Positions 1 through 7,620 of a stretch of 64,000 nucleotides of DNA are shown piece after piece. A program made the translations under genes and the position numbers. Location of the stretch: positions 30,360 to 94,359 of the forward strand of contig JBHHXH010000001.1 of assembly GCA_046756925.1 (NCBI GenBank), written 5' to 3'. The stretch's first letter is position 1. Each line of letters opens with the position of its first letter. Origin of the DNA: JAJDBU01 sp046756925. Its GTDB lineage: Bacteria > Nitrospirota > Nitrospiria > SBBL01 > JAADHI01. The notes under the pieces were generated by a model. That model did no database searches, was not told the origin of the DNA, and was given only the letters and a program-made list of their open reading frames with translations.

Positions 1-365
1 ACAACCAACTGGATTTGAACGCACGGATATGCATCGCAACACTACCGCGCATGTATGACCTATTGACCAATGAAACCATGAATGAAAAAGGAAGTGAAAA
101 ATCGCCGGAAGAAATTCTCGAAACGGTCGCCCCCCTTCAATACAATCCCGACATCCCCATCGGAACCTTCGATATCGTCGTCATCGACACCTGCAGTGCT
201 CCCCTTACACGGCACTTTAGGCGAGTACTGGGGTATTTCGATGCCTATGTAATTGGCATGAGCGGAAAAGCGGATGAGAAGACGGTTGAGTTGTTTGACG
301 GGAATTTGTTACTGGGCGATGAAAAGGATGAAAACGGTGGGCTAGTTGTGATTTCTGAGGTGTAG
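1..365 (+). pseudogene. 3' part of a type I restriction HsdR-like gene with destroyed helicase motif
   Basis: The reading frame is open at the left edge and stops at 365, so only the end of the gene is visible. Its layout follows the HsdR/EcoR124-type helicase segment: an I-A-T-hydrophobic strand, a 'YNPDIPI..FD(I/F)(V/I)' stretch, then the Walker B region, then 'R..L.YFDA..IG'. Where active enzymes have DECH-R-S this protein has DTCSAP, and where they have TATP it has SGKA. It stops about 30 residues later, so the second RecA domain is missing. This is a fragment that cannot be an active motor. It reads as a decayed restriction gene or, less likely, a repurposed remnant. The assignment rests on recalled family motifs. 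Confidence 0.5.
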
Positions 366-496
366 TATAAGGAACACTTCACAGCATCATAAACTGTACT
401 TCTGATTTCAACACAAACTTCAATAATGTAGCTCCAATGCCTAAAAGATGATTATTACAAGATATGTGCTCTTAGATAATCTGAAGCGAGATAACA

Positions 497-1492
497 TTGT
501 CTTTCTATGATCAAAACGGGTTCACTCCCGCCTGGTGGTGCAGAAACCCTCATCTCCAAACGGTATGGCGCAAGTTTTTCGGCGAGATCCCAGCTCTTCC
601 CCTCCGTCGCGAGCGCTGGGAGACGCCCGACGACGATTTTCTCGATCTCGATTTTCTCGATCCTACGACTCAAAGCAATGAAGTTCCGACGGTTTTGCTG
701 CTTCACGGCTTCGAGGGCTCTTCACAAGCGAAATATATACTGGGCATGCTGCGTTGGATCGGAAAAATGGGATGGCGCGGGGTCGCCTTGAACTTCCGGT
801 CGTGCAGCGGAGAGATCAATTGGCAGCCGCGCTTCTATCACTCCGGCGAAACGTGCGATCTCGATTGGGTGATCCAAAAATTAGCGTCGCGTTTTCCGAG
901 CCGATCTCTTCTCATTGTCGGATTTTCCCTAGGTGGCAACGTTCTTTTAAAATGGCTGGGTGAAAAGGGCGAGCGGGTGTCCGATTCTGTTCGTGCCGCC
1001 GTGGCAATCTCCGTGCCCTTCGATTTGGGTGTCGCCGCCCACAATATCGATTCGGGGTTCGGCAAGCTCTACGGGATGAACTTCCTGCAAAGCCTGAAGC
1101 AAAAGGTCTTAAAAAAAGAGGAGACCCTTCCCGGACTGATCGATCGAAAGAGGGTCCAGCGGATTCGATCCTATATTGATTTTGAAGACCGGATTTTCGC
1201 ACCCATCCATCGATTTAAAGACGCAAGGGATTATTGGACGCGCTGTAGCGCCAAACGTTTTTTGGAAGGCGTGCGCCGGCCCACGCTCATCCTCCACGCC
1301 ATGGATGACCCCTTTTTACCGGGCACCACGCTTCCGATAGAGCGCATCCGCCAATCCAAATGGCTTGTGGAAAGGATGACCGATTTCGGCGGACATGTCG
1401 GCTTTGTGGAAGGGGCTTGGCCCTGGCAGCCGCGATATTGGGCAGAAGCGCAGACGATGGGGTTTTTGACGTCCTTCATGAGGGGGGATTAA
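497..1492 (+). CDS. yheT: YheT-type alpha/beta hydrolase
   Basis: This is a cytoplasmic alpha/beta hydrolase of the YheT/EMB8 family; its natural substrate is not known. The N terminus has the family's aromatic-W-x(3)-N-P-H-L-Q-T motif at residues 13-22. The oxyanion strand LLLHGFEGSS follows at about 67-76. The nucleophile elbow GFSLGG gives Ser144, and the likely acid is Asp270 or Asp271 with His300. At 331 residues it has the usual full length. The start is a TTG at 497 with only a weak purine-rich sequence ahead, chosen because the conserved N-terminal motif begins right after it. It stands alone and converges on smbP across a terminator. Confidence 0.85.
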   Translation: MSFYDQNGFTPAWWCRNPHLQTVWRKFFGEIPALPLRRERWETPDDDFLDLDFLDPTTQSNEVPTVLLLHGFEGSSQAKYILGMLRWIGKMGWRGVALNFRSCSGEINWQPRFYHSGETCDLDWVIQKLASRFPSRSLLIVGFSLGGNVLLKWLGEKGERVSDSVRAAVAISVPFDLGVAAHNIDSGFGKLYGMNFLQSLKQKVLKKEETLPGLIDRKRVQRIRSYIDFEDRIFAPIHRFKDARDYWTRCSAKRFLEGVRRPTLILHAMDDPFLPGTTLPIERIRQSKWLVERMTDFGGHVGFVEGAWPWQPRYWAEAQTMGFLTSFMRGD

Positions 1493-1499
1493 AGGATAT

Positions 1500-1524
1500 A
1501 AAAAAACCGGCCCCGAAGGGCCGG
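1500..1524 (-). terminator. Rho-independent terminator of smbP
   Basis: A 7-bp GC-only stem (CCGGCCC 1507-1513 with GGGCCGG 1518-1524) closes a CGAA tetraloop. On the minus strand it is followed by a run of seven T. It ends transcription of the leftward smbP gene. The plus-strand side has no T run. Confidence 0.8.
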
Positions 1525-1561
1525 TGGAATCTCAGACCTGTTTCGTGTTGCCTGCCTCAAT

Positions 1562-1999
1562 TCAGTTCATTTCTTGGGCGTGTTTTTGGCCCTCCATGGC
1601 GTGCAACATGGCGTCTTTCCCATGATCCATCATGATATCGGCATGGCCTTTTTCGCCGTGCTTGATCGCGGTTTTTCCATGAGAGATGGCTTCCTTCACA
1701 TGATCCATCGCCTCCGGGCCGTGCATCTTGGTCGCCTTGCTGGCATCCGAGGCGCGGATCCCTTCCACCCCATGGGTGAGACACTCCTGTGCGTGGTTGA
1801 CCATGGCTTTAAAATGTTTCAAAGCCACCTTGGGATGGCCTTGGCCGCCATGATCGAGGGCCTTTTCTCCCGAAGCGATCATGCCGTTGCAATGATTTTT
1901 TGCTTCATCGACGTGCATTTTAGATCCCGCAAAGGCGATCCCGGATAATGTGAAAACAGAAATGACCGCGACAACGGCCGCAATGAACTGATGACGCAT
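1562..1999 (-). CDS. smbP: Periplasmic small metal-binding protein, SmbP-like
   Basis: The protein resembles SmbP of Nitrosomonas, a periplasmic protein that binds several divalent metal ions and is thought to buffer copper and other metals. It has 145 residues and begins with a signal peptide ending in a typical A-x-A site near residue 24. The mature part carries 15 histidines spaced in repeats of the form H-x2-E-A-x2-HG-x2-A-x-x-HG, as expected for a helical bundle lined with metal ligands. A strong AGGAGG site precedes the ATG. It is monocistronic, with its own terminator. The mature chain has only two cysteines, so histidine is the main ligand. Confidence 0.85.
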   Translation of the reverse strand: MRHQFIAAVVAVISVFTLSGIAFAGSKMHVDEAKNHCNGMIASGEKALDHGGQGHPKVALKHFKAMVNHAQECLTHGVEGIRASDASKATKMHGPEAMDHVKEAISHGKTAIKHGEKGHADIMMDHGKDAMLHAMEGQKHAQEMN

Positions 2000-2267
2000 C
2001 GTTCCTCCTATTGTTTAAACGTCCTGCACCCCTGTCTTCCATTTGAACGGATCGAGGCTATCCTAAATAGTGCAGGTTTTCGGTGAGAAAAGCTTCGCTG
2101 GGAAAGGTCTTCCATATGAGAAGCACCCATGTTATTGGAAATGAACCTCTTTCGAATCTAGCATTTTGGCATTGCGGAGTCAAGCGAGTGTCCTTTATGA
2201 TGAGATACGAATCGATGGAGAAATCAGGAGAACACGACAATGAAAACGCTTGGAAAAAGGAGAGAGC

Positions 2268-2597
2268 ATGCCCCAGGAATCATCCGTTCCTGTCGAGATT
2301 GAAAAGATCGGACAAGAGGAAATTCGAATCCGCTGGCAAGACGGGCATGTCTCGAATTACCGAAACACCACTCTGCGCGAGCAATGTCAATGCGCCTCCT
2401 GTGTCGATGAGTGGAGCGGTCAAAAACGGATCGCTCCTGGGCAAATTTCCAAAGATATCGTCTCGACGGAGATCAAGGCGGTGGGGCATTATGCCGTATC
2501 GATCCATTGGAGCGACGGACACGATACGGGGATTTATCCTTTCGACCAACTCAGACGGATCTGCCCCTGTCAGGAATGTCGGGCAAGCATGGCCTAA
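2268..2597 (+). CDS. DUF971 / GBBH-like N-terminal domain protein
   Basis: A small protein of 109 residues with the DUF971 fold, the N-terminal domain of gamma-butyrobetaine hydroxylases that also occurs alone in bacteria. It shows the (R/H)W-x-DGH pattern twice (IRWQDGHVSNY and IHWSDGHDTGIYPFDQLR) and two cysteine pairs: C-Q-C-A-S-C near residue 40 and C-P-C-Q-E-C near the end. These may bind a metal. Stand-alone members have been linked to Fe-S assembly only loosely. I chose the ATG at 2268, with AAGGAG eight bases upstream, over an in-frame TTG at 2250. Confidence 0.75.
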   Translation: MPQESSVPVEIEKIGQEEIRIRWQDGHVSNYRNTTLREQCQCASCVDEWSGQKRIAPGQISKDIVSTEIKAVGHYAVSIHWSDGHDTGIYPFDQLRRICPCQECRASMA

Positions 2598-2642
2598 GCC
2601 GCCCAAGCTCCTATTGGATGCCCTTATTGTATTGGATCGGGG

Positions 2643-3410
2643 CTATTTTCGTTTTTCGCCCTCGAGCGATTTGGCGCAGCGAAAGCCGTTGTCCGGCCCG
2701 GAGATGTGGGGACGGTTGTAGTTTCGAAAGGTCGTCTGAGCGAACATTTCGTCGGCAAAGTGCCGGTTGACGTTGAAGGACCCTCCTCTCACCACCTTCT
2801 GAAAGATGCCGTAGTCCGCAGACTTGTAGGTATTGCCGGGATAGGCGCGATACCAACTGTCGGTCCATTCCGAAACGTTTCCCGCCATGTCGAACACCCC
2901 ATAGGGACTTCGATCTCCCGGCATGGAACCCACCGCCTTGGGTGCGGCGCCCGTATTGGCACGTTTCGAATCGAAGTGATTTCCCCAAGGATAGCTTCGT
3001 CCGTCTTCGCCCCGGGCGGCTTTTTCCCACTCCGCCTCTGTCGGCAAGCGCTTGCCGAGGGCACGGCAGTAATTATCCGCGTCGGTCCAGGTCACGTTCG
3101 TAACCGGCATTTCCGAAGTCCGATCCGGAAGCCGGTGCGTCTCATCGAATTTTAAATAGGCGCCATAGGTGACTTCATACCGGTCGATGAAGTAGGAAGG
3201 CAGTATGATCCGATGTTTCGGAGCGGCATCTTCTTGGCCCCAAGGGGTGTCCGCCGGCAGTTCGTCCAGCCCCATCCAGAAGGGGCCGACGGGGATCAGG
3301 ACCATATCGTCCGGTGGCTGCACCTCTTCCTTTGCGGACCATGACACGTCGGCAAGCAAGGGGAGGATGGAAAAACAGAGTCCCAATATGAGGCGGCGGA
3401 TCAACATCAT
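2643..3410 (-). CDS. Exported FGE-sulfatase (SUMF1) domain protein
   Basis: A 255-residue protein with an N-terminal signal peptide of about 25 residues followed by one complete FGE-sulfatase domain. The family hallmarks are visible: the opening 'P.G.F.MG', 'VTWTDADNYCRALGKRLPTE' leading into 'AEWEKAARG', 'YPWGN', 'NVSEWT', 'VVRGGSF' and 'NGFRCA' at the end. Formylglycine-generating enzymes use a cysteine pair near the C terminus. Here the segment between RGGSF and GFRCA has no first cysteine, so catalytic formylglycine formation is unlikely. It probably serves as an extracytoplasmic binding or accessory protein. No sulfatase is nearby. Confidence 0.75.
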   Translation of the reverse strand: MMLIRRLILGLCFSILPLLADVSWSAKEEVQPPDDMVLIPVGPFWMGLDELPADTPWGQEDAAPKHRIILPSYFIDRYEVTYGAYLKFDETHRLPDRTSEMPVTNVTWTDADNYCRALGKRLPTEAEWEKAARGEDGRSYPWGNHFDSKRANTGAAPKAVGSMPGDRSPYGVFDMAGNVSEWTDSWYRAYPGNTYKSADYGIFQKVVRGGSFNVNRHFADEMFAQTTFRNYNRPHISGPDNGFRCAKSLEGEKRK

Positions 3411-3523
3411 CGGCCGATTTTAAAATCGGATACGTCGAATGTCAACCGACCCATCTTCCGGATTGCTTTGCATCTAAAGGTCTGCAGCGATATAATTTTA
3501 AGAACAGAATACAGGCACAAACC

Positions 3524-4141
3524 ATGACGATGACAACCGGCTATTCTTTTGGAGATCCGGTCATCGATCCTCTCATTGCCGTCTACTTTCAAAAAAATGA
3601 AGCGGCGCAAACCTTTGCGAGGATCGCCGGTCGAGAGGGCTGGCCCTTTAAAATCGACCATATCGCCCTCCGTTGTTTGAATATCGATCGCCGTGCGGCG
3701 CCCTTTTTGGCGGGAGGCTATGTTTTCGAGGGCGAAACGGTGGAATACCCCGCTCAAGGCTGGTGGGCGAAAATTTACCGAAAGCCGGGCCTCCCTGCCC
3801 TCTTTGTCGATCAGGCTTATGAAGACGTCCGCGGACAACGGAGCATCATCCCCCATTGGGTCGGAATATTCGGCGATACACCCCTGCACCATGCGGCGGT
3901 TCTTGTTGAAGAGATCGATCGGGCGATTACGATATTGCAACAGGCCGGCGTGGCGTTTTCCGGGCCGGTGATCGGCAGCCCTGGCTCTCGGCTTCGGCAA
4001 ATCTTCAGTGCGGCGGAAGTTCGGGCCGGCGCGGCCTACACTGTACTCGAGTTGACGGAACGAAATGGCTATGACGGTTTTTACGCCGATCAGGCCAATC
4101 GGCTGATGCAGTCTTCCGGTAAGTTAAAATCCAAGAAATAA
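3524..4141 (+). CDS. HGLS/DUF1338-like protein (possible 2-oxoadipate dioxygenase family)
   Basis: The 205-residue protein looks like a short member of the DUF1338/HGLS group, a vicinal-oxygen-chelate-related fold that includes the iron-dependent 2-oxoadipate dioxygenase/decarboxylase. It has D-H-I-A-L-R at 45-50, 'GY.F.G...YPA' at 65-77, and a W-A-K-I-Y and 'P.LFV' core. Further on are a His pair at 122-123 and 'YTVLELTERNGYDGFYADQAN' near 172-192. His46, His122/123 and a Glu near 176-179 are plausible metal ligands. The family's full-length enzymes are about twice as long, so the substrate may differ. The gene is alone, with no lysine-catabolism genes around it. Confidence 0.55.
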   Translation: MTMTTGYSFGDPVIDPLIAVYFQKNEAAQTFARIAGREGWPFKIDHIALRCLNIDRRAAPFLAGGYVFEGETVEYPAQGWWAKIYRKPGLPALFVDQAYEDVRGQRSIIPHWVGIFGDTPLHHAAVLVEEIDRAITILQQAGVAFSGPVIGSPGSRLRQIFSAAEVRAGAAYTVLELTERNGYDGFYADQANRLMQSSGKLKSKK

Positions 4142-4230
4142 AGGATGCGCTCACCCGATGACATTGCTCGCGTCCCTTTGGGGAACCGTGCACAAAGGTC
4201 TTTTCAGGGCGGGGTCGAGCCCATCGCGGA

Positions 4231-4986
4231 TCAATCGAGGACCGGATCTTCTTCAATCTTTACGATCACGTCTTTCGGCAGCATCGCGATCAAGCACGCT
4301 TTTGCCCTGTCCATGTAATCCTTGTCCTTCGATTCCAGGGTCAGAACAATGCGATGGTCGGGTTGCCGCCATTTTGGATAAGAGCCAAGGAGAAGGTCCG
4401 GGTACTGCCTTAAGACCTCCCTTAATCGGTCCGCGATGGCATATTCTCTTTCGGAGAGAAAAATTTTCGTGAGATGAAACGGTCTTCCTCTAAAGCGTTC
4501 CTTGACGGCGGAAAACTTTTTGACCAGGAGGTCCGGGATGCCGGGAAAAATAAAAATGTTTTCATAATGGAGGACTGGAAACCGCAGCCCCTCGGCAAAG
4601 ATCAATTCCGTTCCATCCGGGACCTCGGCCAAACGCGCTTGGGCCACGCGATACCCTGGTTGATTGGCTTGGGCGATCAACTCGATCAACACGGGATGTT
4701 GTATCAAGGGTTTGCCCACCCCCAGCGCGACCCCGGCCATCGTCACATCGTCGGGGGTCGGGCCGATACCACCGGAAGTAAAGATCAGGTCCACCCGTTT
4801 CCGGCCGTTGCGGATTTCCTCGGCGATCCGCTCGACATCGTCGGGAATGATCACCACCCCTTCGACAGCCACCCCCAGGGCCCGGAGTTCCCGCGTTAAA
4901 AAAACGGCGTTTTTGTCCGCCGTTTTTCCCGAAAGGACTTCGTTCCCGATGATGACGATCATCGCGTTGTTGTCCTTCTGTGTCAT
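4231..4986 (-). CDS. CinA-type MoCF-domain protein (competence/damage-inducible protein A N-terminal domain)
   Basis: A 251-residue protein built on the MoCF-BD domain shared by MoaB, MogA and the N-terminal half of CinA. The signature GNEVLSGKTADKN is at the start, and TSGGIGPTPDDVT lies near residue 67. It lacks the C-terminal nicotinamide-nucleotide amidohydrolase domain of full CinA. Related single-domain proteins occur as FAD- or ADP-ribose-hydrolysing or Moco-related enzymes, so its reaction is open. I chose the ATG at 4986 because the signature begins nine residues later and longer frames run into the upstream gene. It is last in a leftward mogA, zinc-ribbon, cinA-like operon. Confidence 0.75.
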   Translation of the reverse strand: MTQKDNNAMIVIIGNEVLSGKTADKNAVFLTRELRALGVAVEGVVIIPDDVERIAEEIRNGRKRVDLIFTSGGIGPTPDDVTMAGVALGVGKPLIQHPVLIELIAQANQPGYRVAQARLAEVPDGTELIFAEGLRFPVLHYENIFIFPGIPDLLVKKFSAVKERFRGRPFHLTKIFLSEREYAIADRLREVLRQYPDLLLGSYPKWRQPDHRIVLTLESKDKDYMDRAKACLIAMLPKDVIVKIEEDPVLD

Positions 4987-5002
4987 GATGGGATGGGATC
5001 GG

Positions 5003-5206
5003 TCATTCGTTTTCCTCCCAACGGTCCTCCAAGGCTTCTCCGCATTGCTCGCATGTGGTTTTCTCGTAGTGATTCGAATGCTTGCAGGCAGGACAAATCT
5101 TGTCCTCGAAACCGGGCGGCGCGCCGCGAAGCGTCTTGAGGCCCAGTAAAATGCCGCAAATCGCAAGGAAGGAAAATAAAACGGCTTGAAAAAGCGGATC
5201 ACCCAT
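5003..5206 (-). CDS. Small membrane-anchored zinc-ribbon protein
   Basis: A 67-residue protein with one transmembrane helix (about residues 6-24) and a C-terminal cytoplasmic zinc ribbon of two C-x2-C knuckles: CPAC near 38 and CEQC near 52. It lies 6 bp after mogA and 16 bp before the CinA-like gene, so it is translated from the same transcript. I do not recognise a named family. Many such 'DUF2007/zinc-ribbon' membrane proteins flank metal or cofactor genes. Its conserved position between two MoCF-fold genes suggests a role linked to them, but this is inference. Confidence 0.7.
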   Translation of the reverse strand: MGDPLFQAVLFSFLAICGILLGLKTLRGAPPGFEDKICPACKHSNHYEKTTCEQCGEALEDRWEENE

Positions 5207-5212
5207 TTTGGC

Positions 5213-5692
5213 TCATGCGTCTCTGGGACGAATCATGTGAATCAGATGAGGAATCTCGTTGAGGATCACTTCGAGGTTTTCACATGCCGGGCCGGGACTG
5301 CCGGGCAGGTTGATGATGAGGGTGTCGTTTCGGATGCCGGAAACAGCGCGGGAGATAATGGCTTTCTTTGTTTTTTTCCGAAAGACTTCGTGACGCATCA
5401 TGTCGCACAAGGCAGGCACCTCCCGATCGATCACATCCAAGGTTGCATCCGGCGTGCAGTCCTGCCTGCCCAGTCCGGATCCGCCGGCCGTCAATATGAG
5501 GTCGAGTTTTGCCTGATGAACCCAGGCGATCAGTTTGTCACGAATCCGTCCCCCGTCGGCATCGATGACTTCGGTCACATAAACCTTTCCTCCTGTGTCC
5601 GTAATCATTTTCGATAATTGCATGGTGACACGGTCCTCACCGTGAAGAATGCCCTTTTCTTTAATCGATAAGATACCGGCTGTCCATTCCAA
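5213..5692 (-). CDS. mogA: Molybdopterin adenylyltransferase (MogA/MoaB family)
   Basis: MogA adenylates molybdopterin before metal insertion by MoeA. The 159-residue chain opens with WTAGILSIKEKG. It carries the binding signature L-T-A-G-G-S-G-L-G-R-Q-D-x-T-P-D-A-T and ends with I-I-N-L-P-G-S-P, both typical of the family. The canonical GGTGL is GGSGL here. I place the start at the TTG at 5692, five bases after a strong AAGGAGGGG; an upstream in-frame ATG at 5773 has no ribosome site and adds no family sequence. It heads the leftward operon and is divergent from the MoeA-like gene across a roughly 230-bp regulatory gap. Confidence 0.85.
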   Translation of the reverse strand: MEWTAGILSIKEKGILHGEDRVTMQLSKMITDTGGKVYVTEVIDADGGRIRDKLIAWVHQAKLDLILTAGGSGLGRQDCTPDATLDVIDREVPALCDMMRHEVFRKKTKKAIISRAVSGIRNDTLIINLPGSPGPACENLEVILNEIPHLIHMIRPRDA

Positions 5693-5925
5693 TGGTACCC
5701 CTCCTTCCGAATTCAAATAACTATAAACCAGAATCTCTGAAAATCCAACTGTTTTATGGCCTAAGAACCTCAAACGCCGAATTTGAACACCGCTTCAATC
5801 CGACTTCCGGCTTGACTCGGCTTGAATAGAAGCGGTGTTCATGATATTAATTCGTCTCGATTTCGTTCCGAATGGTTCGAAACAGTGCGGCCGAAGACAA
5901 GACGGCCTCAATAGGAGGATGCATC

Positions 5926-6909
5926 GTGCCCGAGGATGACCCCATACAATCCGCACGAAAATGTTTTTTTTCGGCTTTTTCAAAAGATTCCACGGCGTCT
6001 GAAACGCTTCCCCTCGGACGCGCGAAGGACCGGGTCCTGGCCTCCGATCTGGAAGCGGCCATAGACGATCCGCCCTATGGCCGCTCGATCATGGAAGGCT
6101 ATGTCGCCTATGTTTCGGATTTAGAAGCCGCTTCCGAGTCGGCGCCCGTAACGCTTGAGGTCGCCGGAGCCATCCCGGTCGGGCAAGGACATGCCGAGGG
6201 CTTGGCCGAAGGAAAGGTGCTGCAAGTCAACACCGGGAGCTTTATTCCACAGGGCGGATTCGGTGTGCTGCGCGCCTGGGATGTCGAGCAACAAGGAAAG
6301 CGGATCATCGTTTCTAAGCCCTTGAAAAAAAAAGAAAACATCGAGGTCCAAGGGGAAATACGGGCGAAAGGAACCCCGCTGTTGGGCAAAGGACACCGGG
6401 TGAATTCGGACGATATTTTTTTATTGGCCAGCCAGGGGATGACCGAGGTTTCGGTCGCCTGCCGTCCTAAGGTGGCCCTTTTCTCCTCGGGTAACGAAGT
6501 CATTCCGCCGGATGCCCCCTTTCAGGTCGGCGGCATTTGGGATTGCAACCAATACGGGCTTGCAAGCCTGATCGAAGAAGCCGGCGGCATTCCGGAGTTT
6601 AAGGGAATCATGAAGGATGATTTTTCCGGCTTCGTCAAGGCCTTAAAAGCAGCCCTCGAAACCGCGGACATGATTGTGATTTCCGGCGGCACCGTGGCGG
6701 AAAATCGGGCCTTCTCCGCCGATCTTCTCGATGCGGTCGGCCCGCCAGGCACAGTGGTCCAAGGAATCCCCATGCGATCCGGAAAACCGATCGTGCTCGG
6801 CGTCTCGGGAGGCAAACCCATTGTCTGCGTGGCCGGACATCCGCCGGAAGCCGCCCGAGGGTTTCGGCTCTTTGGTCTCCCGGCCATCGAATATTTAATG
6901 GGCAAATAA
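5926..6909 (+). CDS. Short, divergent MoeA-like protein
   Basis: MoeA inserts molybdate into adenylated molybdopterin. This 327-residue protein has the MoeA architecture through the third domain: the GRAKDRVLA opening, G-(x)-I-P-V-G-Q, N-T-G-S-F-I-P-Q-G, and P-K-V-A-L-F-S-S-G-N-E-V followed by a MoCF-like domain. Key places differ. The MDGY of canonical MoeA is MEGY, the GGVSVGDYD loop reads GGTVAENRAF, and PGNP reads AGHP. The C-terminal domain IV is absent (family length about 400). The start is GTG at 5926, seven bases after AGGAGG. It may act on another metal-pterin or have a changed role. It leads the rhodanese-ferredoxin-mtaB-miaB operon. Confidence 0.7.
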   Translation: MPEDDPIQSARKCFFSAFSKDSTASETLPLGRAKDRVLASDLEAAIDDPPYGRSIMEGYVAYVSDLEAASESAPVTLEVAGAIPVGQGHAEGLAEGKVLQVNTGSFIPQGGFGVLRAWDVEQQGKRIIVSKPLKKKENIEVQGEIRAKGTPLLGKGHRVNSDDIFLLASQGMTEVSVACRPKVALFSSGNEVIPPDAPFQVGGIWDCNQYGLASLIEEAGGIPEFKGIMKDDFSGFVKALKAALETADMIVISGGTVAENRAFSADLLDAVGPPGTVVQGIPMRSGKPIVLGVSGGKPIVCVAGHPPEAARGFRLFGLPAIEYLMGK

Positions 6910-6928
6910 ATATAAGGGGTTGATTGAT

Positions 6929-7288
6929 ATGGAAACCTGGAAATCAATGATCGAAGCCGCCAAGCGGGAAATCGCCTTGCTCGGCATTACGGATGTACAA
7001 GAGAAGCGCGACAATCATGAAGACTTTATACTGGTCGATTGCCGTGAAAAAGACGAATACCAACTCGGTCACATCCCCAACGCCCTTTTTATTCCCCGGG
7101 GCGTGCTCGAAATGACGATCGAACGACAGGCCCCGGATCGCGACAAACCCATTGTGGTCTATTGCGCCGGCGGCGGCAGGAGCGCGATGGCGGCCTTCGC
7201 CTTAAAGAAAATGGGCTACAAAGATGTGGCCTCGATGGAAGGGGGATTTGAAGCCTGGAAGCGGTCCAGCCTCCCCGTCGAAAAATAA
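6929..7288 (+). CDS. Single-domain rhodanese (sulfurtransferase)
   Basis: A 119-residue cytoplasmic rhodanese domain. It shows the expected ILVDCRE-x-DEY, L-G-H-I-P-N-A and active loop C-A-G-G-G-R-S, with the catalytic Cys at about residue 79 of this start. Such proteins carry sulfur as a persulfide. The ATG at 6929 is preceded by AAGGGG nine bases upstream; an in-frame TTG at 6920 would sit on the ribosome site. It lies 19 bp after the MoeA-like gene and 2 bp before the ferredoxin gene. It may feed sulfur to the downstream methylthiotransferases or to a cofactor, which is inferred from position only. Confidence 0.85.
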   Translation: METWKSMIEAAKREIALLGITDVQEKRDNHEDFILVDCREKDEYQLGHIPNALFIPRGVLEMTIERQAPDRDKPIVVYCAGGGRSAMAAFALKKMGYKDVASMEGGFEAWKRSSLPVEK

Positions 7289-7290
7289 GC

Positions 7291-7620
7291 ATGGGAAAAT
7301 ATCGGCACCACGTCTTTGTCTGCATCAACGAAAGGGACGCAAACGACCCCAGGGGCTGCTGTGCGGCCAAGGGCTCCTTCGAGATACGGGATGCTTTTAA
7401 AGAGGAAATTTTTAAGCGGGGCCTGAAGGGGATTGTCCGGGCGAATCAAGCGGGCTGTCTCGATGCCTGCGTGTTCGGCCCCTCGGTGGTTGTCTATCCC
7501 GGAGGCACATGGTACCGCGTCAAAAACCGGGAGGATGTGCTCGAAGTGGTGGAGAAGCATCTCGAAGGTGGGAAAATCGTTGAAAGTCTTTTGATTCCTC
7601 GATCATGGGCAAAAGGATGA
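7291..7620 (+). CDS. Thioredoxin-like [2Fe-2S] ferredoxin
   Basis: A 109-residue protein of the thioredoxin-fold [2Fe-2S] ferredoxin family (Shethna/NuoE-like). It opens with the pattern H-H-V-F-V-C and has cysteines at 11, 23, 24, 56 and 60 in the C-x(11-12)-C and C-x3-C arrangement that binds the cluster. The later VVVYPGGTWY strand is characteristic. It is the likely electron donor for a neighbouring enzyme; the radical SAM MtaB and MiaB need a one-electron donor. It is translated directly after the rhodanese gene and overlaps the start of mtaB. Confidence 0.85.
   Translation: MGKYRHHVFVCINERDANDPRGCCAAKGSFEIRDAFKEEIFKRGLKGIVRANQAGCLDACVFGPSVVVYPGGTWYRVKNREDVLEVVEKHLEGGKIVESLLIPRSWAKG

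Noticed and set aside
2240..2302. Short 20-codon frame before the DUF971 gene, with its own AGGAG-like site
   Set aside because: It overlaps the true start out of frame and shows no attenuator features; too short to support.
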